A stretch of 64,000 nt of DNA. It comes from Cyanophora paradoxa (Eukaryota; Glaucocystophyceae; Cyanophorales; Cyanophoraceae). The position numbers and the translations under genes were made by a program. Positions 34,052-44,950 of the stretch are shown here, piece after piece. Under the pieces are notes generated by a model that worked only from the letters and a program-made list of their open reading frames with translations, did not search any database and was not told the origin of the DNA. The DNA is taken from NCBI GenBank assembly GCA_004431415.1, contig QPMI01000007.1, positions 21,532 to 85,531 on the forward strand. Reading direction: 5' to 3'. Position 1 is the stretch's first letter. Each line of letters opens with the position of its first letter.

Positions 34052-35240
34052 CCGCCCGCCCCGGCCTTCTTGCCTTCCGCTTCTTTCGCTCAGCTGCTTC
34101 CTTTTTAACAGTCAGTTTGTCCCATATTACGACAAGTCGCACTAAAGCTTAATAATGACAGTTCCCTTTCTTCTCAGCTTTGCACAGACCTTTGGTACCC
34201 CCGTCTTTCTCTCCCCTCGGTTGTAAATCCTACCTTTTGTCCACACACACCTTCCGCGTCCCGCAGCTGTTCACTACCTTTCGATTAGTCACTTTCAGAA
34301 CGCGGGACATTAGAGGGTGTAGGTGGGTCCAGTCAGGCCGCAAGCCATGTCCGAACGCTTGAGAGTCTGCGCGATGTGTTTTTTTCCCAGTTGCCTGATG
34401 CCCTGTACAATAATCAAAACAGTTATCTCTGAGCCTAGATCCGCAGCTAGTCGTTTTCAGGAGTTTGTACACTTATCCCAGTGACCTTGCAGTTCCTCTG
34501 TTCAATTTCTTAGTACAGGTTGTGCTTCCAGAGCGGGCTGGGGGGTGCACGTGAGACCAGGCAGGACTAGCACTCATGATCAGAAGGGGACGTACAGCAG
34601 CTGGGCGGCCGGAGGGGACGTTGACGCGGGCCACGTGGCCCGGCTTATAGCTTAAGTTGTTTAACGTACGCGTCGACGTCGACTCGCCGATCATCATCGG
34701 ATTAATTAAGTAATTATAATTATAAGCTTCTCCGGCCGGCGGCCCACCGCCGCCCCTCGCGCCCCCGCGGCCTCCAGCTCCGAGACTCTCAATTGCCAAG
34801 GCCTCGGAGTCCGACGGTCTCGCAATTGCAATCCAGCCGCGTCATCAAAACATTGCATTTGCTTGGCAAATGGTGCAACATGTTCGTCAAAAACATTCAA
34901 TGATTCCCGCACATGCCGCAGTGCGCATGCACAGACTACAGCTGTGCATACGTACCGACGTCTAAATCAGAAGTTGACTGCATAATGAAAGAACAGCCAA
35001 ACCGTGGAACAAAAATTCATAACTGTATAGCTTGAAAACGAGACAGTCGACGTCCGATCGGAACTTCGGAAGGCCGATCTTGAGACACAGCCGCTGAGCT
35101 AGCGCTAGCGCTGCCACTTCATGATCAAATTATATATTTAAAGAAAGTACTAGTACCGTTGAAATCAACTATATAGATTGTCAGGATCTATCTTGGTGGA
35201 TCTAGACTACGAAAAGAACGTCGTGATTGTGCCACGGTGA
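34052..35240. other. Intergenic with dispersed repeat
   Basis: After the repeat (34101-34519), the rest (34520-35240) is AT-richer and has no recognisable exon; the downstream minus-strand gene ends at 35241. Confidence 0.5.
34101..34519. repeat. Dispersed repeat, copy 1 (about 420 bp)
   Basis: Aligns with 43911-44369 in the same orientation, from TTTTTAACAGTCAGTTT to TTCTTAGTACAGGT, with scattered substitutions and a few indels. Both copies keep a minus-strand ORF starting MYKLLKTTSC (34230-34472 here), sharing SRLRDNCF, KKTHRADSQA and NRKVVNSCGTRKV. Copy 2 has a 9-nt in-frame insertion within it. This could be a short mobile element, a retro-copied 3' region, or a small multicopy gene. Confidence 0.65.
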
Positions 35241-38200
35241 TCACGGGCTGAGGACGGGGATGGCCCACGAGGGGGAGGCGGCGGGCGGCTGCCCGCCGCC
35301 GTACGTGCAGCGGATGTGCACGTGGTACGTCCGCACGACCTGCCCCGACTCCGTGTAGGACCTGTTGCTCGGCTTTAGGGAGCGCGTGGGGCGGCGTCGG
35401 GCTCGAGGCTAGCTATAGGTGGACGAATATGTACCCGGGGGCGACGTAGGGGGAGAGGTGGACCGTGGAAAAGTCCTCGCGGCACGTCTGGTTCCAGAAG
35501 GCGTAGGGCGCCCCGTCGAGCGTCTGCATGCCCGCCGCCCCGAGCAGCGCGTCCCCCGCCGCCCCGAGCAGCGCGTCCCCCGCCGCCCCGAGCAGCGCGT
35601 CCCCCGCCGCCCCGAGCAGCGCGTCCCCCGCCGCCCCGAGCAGCGCGTCCCCCGCCGCCCGAGCAGCGCGTCCCCGCCGCCCCGAGCAGCGCGTCCCCCG
35701 CCGCCCGAGCAGCGCGTCCCCGCCGCCCGAGCAGCGCGTCCCCGCCGCCCCGAGCAGCGCGTCCCCGCCGCCCCGAGCAGCGCGTCCCCGCCGCCCGAGC
35801 AGCGCGTCCCCGCCCCGAGCAGCGCGTCCCGCCGCCCGAGCAGCGCGTCCCCCGCCGCCCCGAGCAGCGCGTCCCCGCCGCCCGAGCAGCGCGTCCCCCG
35901 CCGCCCCGAGCAGCGCGTCCCCCGCCGCCCGCACGACGACGCGGCACGCGGCCGCGTGGTCCGCGCACTCGTCGCTCATCGCGAAGCTGCGCAGCGCAGG
36001 TCATTCGGTCAGTCTGGAATCTCAGTCTTCTCGGCCGGGCGCACGGGAGTTTGACGGGGACGAGGGCGGGGCGGCCGCCGACGGCGCCCGCGAGCGCGGC
36101 GGGCTGGGGCGGCCCAAGCTGCCGCACGGCCGGCGGGTTCGCCCGCTGCACGTTGACAGTGACGGGGCAGTCGGAGCCGGCCGGGAAGCGGGACGAGTAG
36201 AGGCGCATCGCGTAGCTCTGGCCCACGACGAGCTGCGCGGGGGGCCGGGGTCAGGTTACGTTGACGCTGTACCCGGAGGTCATTGCAGAATTCGAAGCGG
36301 AAACGCACCTGGGTGCCCGCCGGGATGCTCTGCACGGTGCTCGCGTCCGCCGCGACGTGGCGCAGGCACGGCGTGGCGAAGAGGAGCCCGTCGCGCAGGT
36401 CGGGCGCGGGCGCCGTGCACTGCCCGCTCGGCACCGCCATCGTGCGCGTCCGAGGGGGGCAGACCGCCCCCGCGAAGGGGCCGTGGATGTCCGCGACGGT
36501 GATGGTGAAGGTGCAGCTGCCGCGCGGGCCGGCGCCCGACTGGTTGTCGATCGCGAAGGTCGCCGTGTACTTCCCTGTGCTGGAGCTCGGCAAGCCGGCG
36601 GCGGACCACGCGCCGGAGACGGGCGCGGCGATGGCGGGCAGGAGCGTCAGGTCGGCCCGCGGGCTCTGCGTCACGTTCACGCGCCCGCTCCAGTTGCCGA
36701 AGTTGACGAGGAGCTGCTTGAGGTCTGGCATGCGCGCGCCGCAGACCGACGCGGCCGACCCCGACGGCAGCGGCTCGAGCTTCTCCAGCGTGATGCCGCC
36801 CGGGCACTGCACGTCGTAGTACTGCGTCGGCGGCTGGTACGCGGGGCACGTCGAGCCGCCGGCGCCGGTGCCGCCGCTCGAGCTGCCGCCGCTGCCGCTG
36901 GTGGGAGGCCGCGGCCAGGGCCCCGCCCCGACGGTGTTGTTGCAGTCGGCGTCCGACACGACCAAAGCGAAGTCGCCTGAGGCAACGCAATTTCAGTGGC
37001 CTGCGTCACACACAGTGCCTTCGAGAAATCAACGCGGGGTGCACCAGTGCGGTTCGAATCGGCGGCGATGACCCCCTCAACCACGATGTAGAAGGGGGCC
37101 TGGGGCTGCAGCGTGTGGAAAGCCTCCGTGATCGTCATCTCGCAGCCCTGTGTCACTGCACAAGAGGCCCAGTAAAGCTCAGTAATTGAGCCGAATAGTT
37201 TATGAATTCAGATGAACACGGCCGCACCCGACTTCACGAGGCGGCTGGAGTTGCTGGTTGGGCATCCAATGTACGAGTAGATTGTTGGAACGAAGTCGAG
37301 ATCGATCGAACATACGGAAATGTAGACGCTCGTTCTGCGACGTTTGATGGGTCAGAGGCCGGCCGCGCAGTTGCAGATCTAGACGTCGAAGTTTGTTAGG
37401 ATGTTTCGCTCACGTGGTTCGGCGGATGTCGGAGACCTGAAAGATGGCGCGAATAGCCGCCCCCGCGTTCGGGAACCCGATGGAGGAGGCCAAGGGCCAG
37501 TCCTTCAGGCGCGATCGCGTCGTGCCGCAGAAGGGCGCATTGAGCGTCGGTACGGCCGCCGGGCAGAACGGGCCTGCGGAAACAGTTAGGTGTACCGTAG
37601 TACATGTAGACAAATATAAACCTCGCAATTGGAGCACGGGTTTCGCGCACGGTATTCTGGCACGACGCCTCGCGTGCAGTATGCAACTTTGTTTGGGTAG
37701 GAGAGAAGTGATAGATCCGCCGGGCGCCACGCATCAGCACAGGGACTGGGACAAGAATACATCTGGTGCGCTAGCAACACATAGTACTGGCCTGCCGATC
37801 GAAGGGAGTCAGATGCTCGGACGTCGAAACGTATTATAAAACTAAAGATAAGCGATCACCGGCGAGGAGTTCGGGGGGCAGCAAAAGTTCCATTGTTCCT
37901 CCGAAGCCGTTCAAAGAAACGCCCCCAAAATACGATATTGAAGAAACTGCAGAAGCTGGGAGAACGCGCGTGAGATTCCGAGTCGCTCGCTATTGAGACT
38001 TATAATTAAGCTTGCAGCTCACCAATCAGCCGGCCGCGGCGTGAAGCGTCGGCGGAGGTCAGGTTGGGGCAGCGGTCGAAGACCGCAAACGCTTTGAGGT
38101 TGTTTGTGCGCAGCGTGATCCTAAAGCTCCCCGAGCTGACGCCGAACGGGACACGGAAGCGCGCGACCATGAAGCGCGTCGTGCTGTGCACTGGCTGGAA

Positions 38201-41200
38201 ATTGACCATCGTCATGAGGAGAGCGTCGGGGTGCAAGGTGGAGGGTATCAGAGGGTTGATCGAGTTCGTCACGGTGCTCGTGACTGCGACCGACCCGCAC
38301 TCGAGCATGTCGAACGCCGGGTACGGGCACGTCTCGGTCTTCGAAAGCGGCAGGCTTACATCAAGACACCTGCGCATGCAACGCATGACACGCGATAGCT
38401 ATCATAATCAGCCAAAAGGATCGGAGACGGCCAAGTTAAGAGACGCACGTTCTGTCGTAGAGGGAGATGCCGAACAGGCCGTCGGTGCCCCTCCCGATCT
38501 GGTTGGGGTCGTCGGGTGCGACCCATCTCCCCTGGAAGAGCATGTAGTAGGTCCCGGGCTTGAGGAGGCCGTCCGCCGGGAGGGTGAAGGGCAGGTGGGA
38601 GGGGAGGAGGGGGTTGCCGATGTAGAACTTGTGGTAGATGCTCGAGACTTCGGTGCGGTAGACCTGGGGCACGAATCCAGCACTGGCAAATAAATTAGAG
38701 ATGGAACAGAACAACCCAGCACAAGCTTAAGGTGAGCAGTCTTGAGACTTCGCACCGGTCGCTTTCTACACGGAGCCTCGTCACGAAGACGCCGCCGCGC
38801 CGGGAGAGCGGGGAGGGTATGTCGATGACACCCGTCGATGGCCAGTTTGCCTGCGCATGCGAACGAATCGCCGAGTCAAGTGATCGCGATCTGTAGTGCA
38901 TGCGCAGCGACGCTGCCGCACCTCGTTGCGGTGGCCCCCCGTCCAGAGAACGGAAGTGGTCCCCGAAACCGTCGAGCACACGGACATCGGAGCGCCGAGC
39001 GCCGAGTAGTTGTAGGCAGCGGGACCCGGCTGGCTCGCCATCCCTGCGGCAAGCTGTTGAGCGGGAGCATTATTAATGTCTCGAAGGGCGTCGTCGTACC
39101 CGGAAAGCCGAGCTGCGTTGCGCTCGCGAGGCGGTTCGGCGTGTTGAGCTCGAGGCCGGCCGGGTCCAGCAGAGGCGGGGACCCCGAGACGAGCGCCGCC
39201 TCGACGTCCGAGGGCGACGCGGCGGGGAAGGCCTCGCGGTACAGGGCGGCAAGGCCCGCGACGACGGCGGCGGAGTACGAAGTGCCGTGCGCCACGCCGT
39301 GGTCGATTGTGTGGACGCCGTTCATCTCGGCGACCGGCGTGACGAAATACGCTGGAGAAGATGCTTAGAGGCTGTGTGCGTGCGTGAAAATACAAGAGGC
39401 GGACCTGGACACGCCGAGAGGACTCTGCGCTGCCTCGCGACTCGCATGTTCTGTCCGGGGGCGAGGAGGGAGACGCAGGGGCCCCAGTTCGAGAAGCCCG
39501 TGCGGAAGTCGTCCTGGTCGCTCGCGCCGACGTTGATGGCATTCGGCGAGTTGCCGGGCGGGTAGCGGCACGCGTCGGCGTCGTCGTTGCCCGCCGCCTG
39601 CGCCACCCTCGATCAGCGCGATTGCATGCGCGCACCGAGCAAACGCACCGTGATCACGACCGCTCCCGCCGCCCGCAGGCTGTGCGCCGCGGCGCGCATT
39701 ATCGATATCGTTCCGAATCTCTTATATATATATCTTAGGTCAGAAGAACCTCTCACCTCGAGAACGCCTCGGTGTACGCCGCGTTGATCGCGCTCGAGAG
39801 GGCGTCGCTGGCCTTCGTGGACGCGAGGCCCAGCAGGACGACCGCGGGGCGGCCCGGGCGCGACTGGATCCGCCTTAGCACGGCGTCCACACCGCCGATG
39901 ACGTCGGCGTCCGTCGCGACGGCTTTGCAGGCGCTGTTCGGGTCGGTCGTCGAGACGCGCTGGAAGACTTTGGCGGCGAGGACCGTCGCGTTGGGGGCGA
40001 CGCCGACGGTCCTCCCCGCGGCGATGGACGCGACGGCCGTGCCGTGCAGGTCTGCGTCGCAGTCAGCGGCCCAGGCGGCGCTCGTGTTGCCGTAGTTGCT
40101 GCTGTCCGCGTCGTAGAATCGGATCTGCGCGCGCAGCACATCATCACACACCGACATGAGCATCGCCGGCGCATGAGAAAGGAGGTACCGTGCGGTTTGC
40201 GAGCTCCGGGTGGGAGTCGACGACGCCCGTGTCCAGGACGTAGATGTCGACGCCGGTGCCCGTGAGGCCGCCCGGCTCGAAGCGCCCGTCGAGCGCGTTC
40301 GAGGCCTGGTCCAGCCTGCGCGGCGTTAACGTTGAATTTCGAGGGAATTCGAGGCCAGGGCCGCGGACCGGTCGAGGTGCCAGGGCCGGACTGCGGAGGC
40401 GTTCCACGGCACCAGCGAGGGGAAGACCGTCGTCAGGTCGAGCGGGAGCTCCGCGGGCCTCACGTGCTGCGTACGGATCGGAGCGCGGCCGTGATCAGCG
40501 GATCCGGAGGGAGAGTCGAGCGCGCGGCGGCGCGGCGGGCCGGGGCGCACCCCGACCGGGACGATGTACTTGATATCCTCGTGGGCGGCCAGCTCGTCTC
40601 GGATCTCCGGCGAGAGCCTTCGCGCGCGTCAGCTGCAGGCCGGGGCTCTGGGCCGGGCGCGTGTAGGGTCTGGGCAGCGGCGCACCGGGCGGAGAAGCCG
40701 CGCATGGCGTGGTGGTAGGAGCGGTGGAAGACGGCGTGGCCGGCGTCGGTGCCGTGGACGCCGCGGGCCCGGGCCCGGGCGTGCGCCTTGACCCGCTCCA
40801 CGTGCGCCCCCGCGTCGACGTTCTCCCGCGGGTGAAGGCCCTGCACGAGCGCGCGCACGCGTCAGGCTTGGTGTGCCGGCGAGGTCAAGCGTGGCGGAGG
40901 GCGCGCGCACGATGATGTACATCTGCTCGGAGGCGGCTCCGGTGTCTGCCTCGGGGCCCGAGCCCGGGCCGGGCCGGCCGGCGGTGGCGCCCGGCGCCGG
41001 CCGTGGCGCGCGTGCGGTCGGGGAATCGATGCCGGCGCAGCCGGGCCATGGCCATCGCCAAGGCCCGCAGTTTCCGCGTCCCTGCCGCGGCCGTCGCCCA
41101 GGGCGCCCTCGAGGCTTCGGACCCGCGTGGAGACCGTGTCAAGGACGCGGCGCAGCTCCAGCAGCTCCGCGCGCATCTGCGCCCGCTGATCCTCCGTTTG

Positions 41201-41449
41201 GCCGTGGCCGTGCACGTGGTCCTCAGCGCGCTGCTGCTGGCCATGGCCTGCTGCTGCATCGGAGCCCTCTGCGGCCGTTACGGAGCCTGCGACGAGGGCG
41301 AGGCAGACGAGCGCGCTCAACACGGCCGGCCGAAGGAGGCCCGACGAGCCGAATCCGGATCCGCGAGCCAGGAGCTGCCGCCGGCCGCGGACCGGCGCGC
41401 GCGCCGCACGGCCAGGTTCTGCACTCGCGCATCTCCCCATCTTCATCAT
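35241..41449 (-). CDS. Secreted subtilisin-like serine protease with PPC-like and HYR-like C-terminal modules
   Basis: N-terminus: a basic stretch and a hydrophobic segment (LSALVCLALVAGSVTA) like a signal peptide or anchor, then a His/Gln-rich coiled stretch. An I9-type propeptide follows (MYIIVRAPSATL...SYHHAMRGFSAR|LSPEIRDELAAHEDIKYIVPV). The S8 catalytic domain is intact: Asp in DIYVLDTGV (about 40220-40255), His in LHGTAVASIAAG (about 40010-40050), oxyanion Asn in AQAAGND (39585-39610), Ser in GTSYSAAVVAGLAALY (about 39250-39295). Downstream are Cys-paired beta modules resembling prepeptidase C-terminal domains (LKPGTYYMLFQGR; PFYIVVEGVIAADSNRTG|DFALVVSD). A HYR-like repeat (YTATFAID...SCTFTITVAD...AVCPP) lies at about 36460-36830. 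Then come the minisatellite-encoded tract and WNQTCREDF. Several C-terminal introns are unresolved, so two adjacent genes cannot be excluded. Expected to be extracellular. Confidence 0.75.
35531..35930. repeat. 17-copy, 24-nt-type minisatellite in coding sequence
   Basis: Seventeen tandem copies of a unit containing GAGCAGCGCGTC, followed by C-rich DNA. The five leftmost copies are exact 24-mers, reading GDALLGAA on the minus strand. Central copies lose 1-5 nt each and leave that frame; the flanking protein frame is nevertheless open straight through all copies. Confidence 0.85.
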
Positions 41450-42309
41450 ACTGGTATCAGCGCGTCGGCGCAGCTGCTGACCCAGTGCTAGTCTGCTAGC
41501 TATCGCCGCGCGCGCGCGCGCTAGCGGCGCGGCTTAAGCTTGCACTAGTACTCGCGCGCGCGTGCGCGCTAGAGCAAGCTTAAGCTTGCTGCCAAGAATC
41601 TCATAATCAAGCTTGCAATTGCTGCAGGCTGCAGCCTGCAGGCTGCAGCCTCGAGCTCCCGCAGGGCCGCAGCCTCGAGCTCGGGGCCCGGGGCCGCAGC
41701 CCCGCAGGGCCGGCGCCGTCGCAGGCCCGTGGCCCCGCGGCCGTGGTAAAAGCTTCAAGGCCTTAAGCTCCATGCATGAATGCAAAACTGGCGTGTGTCC
41801 GCCAGGCAGTTAGGAGCTAGGCGGTCCCAGATGGGAGGCTCAGTGCTCCTGATGTCTGCGAGCACACGACCGGCGCGCTGGTGCGCGTGGAGCGGTGGTC
41901 TAGATCTTTTCGCGTGCGCCAGCCCGGGGTACACGATGTATGCGCCCCACCGTGCGGCCGGTGCGGCGCGGCTGGCGCCGGTACAATGGGTACATCCTTC
42001 CCGATCAAACCCTCAGCTCGCCAGCCGCGCGCCGTGCTTAGGCCTCGCGGCCGAAGAGATGGACCGCCGACCGTCCGAGCATCCATGAGCATCCGAGCAT
42101 CGCTGCCGACCGGAGAGACCGGCGCATGCCGACCATCTTCAAGGTTCAGAACGCGCCTCGTTTTCGCGCAGCCGCGCGCCTCGACCCGTCGCGCGACTTC
42201 GGCGCCTGTGGCCATGGCGCCCGACCGCAGCCCTCGCGCCGCGTGCGATCGATTCAGGCAGAGCAGCTACTGCACGCACTCTGGTGCCCCGAGCCGTACC
42301 GCCGCGCGC

Positions 42310-43100
42310 GTGTTCGGCGCCGCCGCCGCGTCCCTCCTCTCTCGCCTCACAACCGCCGCAGCAAGCGTTTGGAGCAGTTGTGACGCGCTCCGGACGGCGG
42401 CAGGACGCGCGGACGCGGCTTATGCGCGCCCGCGAGGCGAACGTCGTCTAGGCTCGGGCACACGCGGAGGCTGCGCGGGCCGCACCCGACCCCGCGCGAC
42501 CTAAGCGGACCCTTTCCTCGTCCCCGCCGCGTACGGGTGCGCTTCGGCCCGGCGCCGCCACCTTCGAGCCTGCTCCCCGCCCCTCTCACACCCGGCCAAA
42601 CAGTATTTTCGATGTACCCCTCCGCCACGGTGCCGCCGAAGCCCCGAAGGCACATCGCTGGAATCTTCTTTTCATTCCCGATCGAACGGTGTGCGGCACG
42701 CCGCCGGGGTGCATCCAAAGTACCCGTACCCCCCCTGCCCCTCCGGACTCTACCTTCGCCCCAGGACCCCGTTGAACTTTTGCCCGCCCCTCCCGAGCAC
42801 GGGGGATCCGATGGTGCGTGTCGCGCCGCCCGTAGCTGCATTCGCGAGGCGCTGGAACCGAGGGTGGCCCTCCGAGCAGGTACCCCGGCCCTCCCAGGGC
42901 GCGCCCCGCGGCCGGCGCGGAGCGCTCAGCCTCGGAGCCCCGTACCCACGAGCCCGAAGCGCTGGAGCCGAGCCCGACCCTCTCAGCAGGTACCCCGCCG
43001 GCACCCCCGAGACCTGCCCCGCGGCCGGAAGGCCCCTCCCCTCGCCTCGGGCGCTCTGTGAGCTTTGGACGCCCGGCGCGGACCGCGGAGGAGGGGGCGG
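42310..43100. repeat. Duplicated block, copy A
   Basis: Near-identical over about 500 bp to 50135-50640, both starting GACCCCGCGCGACCTAAGCG and running to CTCTGTGAGCT. It contains GTACCCC-type intron motifs on the plus strand and frames such as PKYPYPP and VPPLPLRT conserved in both copies. The part at 42320-42490 has further relatives at 49795-49965 and 49980-50110. A degenerate gene copy is possible. Confidence 0.7.
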
Positions 43101-43910
43101 GGTCGCTGGCGCGCCTGGCGCGGAGGAGGGGGCGGGGGGAGGCCGGAGGCGCGGGCGGCGGGCGCCCCGGGCCCGGCCTCCCGTCTCCCGCGCCATCGCC
43201 GGCGGGCGGCCGTCACCCTCGCGCCCCCTTCGAGGCGCCGCGGCGCTCGCAGGGCGCAGCGGCTCGCGCGGCGGCGCTGCTGCCCGACGCCGCCCCTTCT
43301 CGTCCGTCCCTCCGGCCGTCCGGGGAGCCCCTGCCCCGTCCTTCAGCCCCGGGCCCGGGCGGCGGCGCGGGAGGAGGTGAGGCCGTCCGCGCGACGGCCG
43401 GCGCGCCGCCGGCCTCTGGCGAGAAGGCCACCGCCGCGCCGGCTCCGCCGCGCCGCCGCGCGCGAGAGACGTCTTCGGGCGCTGCTGGTGTTAGACTCGG
43501 CGCTGCAGCGGCGCCCCCCCGGAGAATCCTGGGACCTTCAAGTTCTTCCAGGTACCCCCGTCCGTCCCTTCCTTCTTTCTCCCCCCCCTACCCCCCTCTC
43601 CCCTCTTCCCGACTCGCGCGCGGGTGCGGCGCAAGTACAGGGGGGAGGGTATCGGCGCTGCGCCCCTCCATTCCGGTGCCGCCCCCCGCCCGGGCTGATC
43701 CCGCCCTGCTGATCCCGCTGCCGATCCCCGCTCCCAGGCACCGCAAGGGCGCGGCGGAGGCGGGCGCGGCGGAAGGGCCGCCCCCCTCGCAGGCCTCCTT
43801 TCTGTTTCTTTCCCTCTTTTCCTCTTGGCCCCGGAGCTCTGGATCCCCAGAGCTCTGGATCGGGGTCGGGGGCTTGCCCCAGAGCTCTGGATCCCCCGGG
43901 CGGCCCGGGC

Positions 43911-44020
43911 CTTTTAACAGTCAGTTTTTCCCATATTACGAAAAGTCACACTTAAGCTTAATATTGACAGCTCCCTTCCTTCTCAGTTTGCACAGACCTT
44001 TGGCACCCACGTCTTAAAGC

Positions 44021-44054
<34 letters not shown>

Positions 44055-44369
44055 TGTAAATCCTACCTTTAAAAATTTGTCCACAGACACCTTCCGCGTC
44101 CCGCAGCTGTTCACTACCTTTCGATTAATCACTTTCAGAACGCGGGACATTAGAAGGTGTAGGTGGGTCCTCAGAGTCCTGTCAGGCCGCAAGCCTTGCT
44201 CCAATGCTTGAGAGTCTGCGCGATGTGTTTTTTCCTCAGTTGCCCAATGCCCTGTACAATACTCAAAACAGTTATCTCTGAGCCTAGATTTGCAGCTAGT
44301 CGTTTTCAGGAGTTTGTACACTTATCCCAGTGACCTTGCAGTTCCTCTGTTCAATTTCTTAGTACAGGT
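43911..44369. repeat. Dispersed repeat, copy 2, with 30-C run
   Basis: Second copy of the 34101-34519 repeat. A run of 30 C (44022-44051) replaces a short CT-rich stretch of copy 1. The minus-strand ORF MYKLLKTTSC... (43983-44321) is retained outside the C run. Confidence 0.65.
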
Positions 44370-44950
44370 ACCCGCGCCCGGTTGTGGACCCTGACCACCA
44401 GCGGGCCGGGGACCAGGCTGGGGCCAGCTGCAGGCCGCGCCGGGCCGGGCCAGGTTGGAACGGGAAGTATTAGTATATATATTGAGAGAGGAACTTCGGC
44501 CGGGGCCGGGGTAGTTAGGCAGGGGCGGATCCGGCTGGGCAGATCACGGGGTCAAGGGCCGGGCGTCGACGTCGTTTGATTGCAAATGAGGCAAACGTTA
44601 ACTAGCTTAATTAAATGAAAGTATTTCAAGGCGCTCATCTGTCAGTGAATTCGACTCGGCAAATGTTTTATTGTAATAATTGTTTATTAATATTTTTTTT
44701 TTGGTGAATTACCGGCCACAGTATCTAGACACCAGCACATAATTGTTTATTAATATTGTTTTTTGAATGCATACAAATCATGAACTTCTCCCTGAGGCGC
44801 TGGAGAAAGCCTTGCCAGCAAGTTGAAGGCAAGATGAATACCCGCGCATACCCACGCGTATGTAGCTTAAGCTTGGCCTCGACTCGTTGGAAAACAGACG
44901 ATAGGACAAAGCAACGTTAACAGACAGGGTCTGAGACGACGGGAGCTTCT

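Larger units (their letters stand above)
41450..44950. other. Repeat-rich intergenic region
   Basis: Starts with a dense palindrome cluster (41490-41745: GCGCGCGCGCGC, AAGCTTAAGCTT and repeated CTGCAG words). Next is a block (about 42310-43100) duplicated at 49795-50640, then a GC-rich stretch (43100-43900) with intron-like GTACCCCCGTCC but no exon chain I can defend, dispersed-repeat copy 2, and an AT-rich tail (44580-44950). Confidence 0.5.

Noticed and set aside
35531-35930. CRISPR-like regular repeat array
   Set aside because: Units are directly tandem with no unique spacers, lie in a eukaryotic gene, and read as a protein repeat. It is a minisatellite.
42120-43400. Plus-strand gene across the duplicated block
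   Set aside because: Intron-like motifs are present, but no exon series keeps phase into a recognisable protein. It is reported as a repeat instead.
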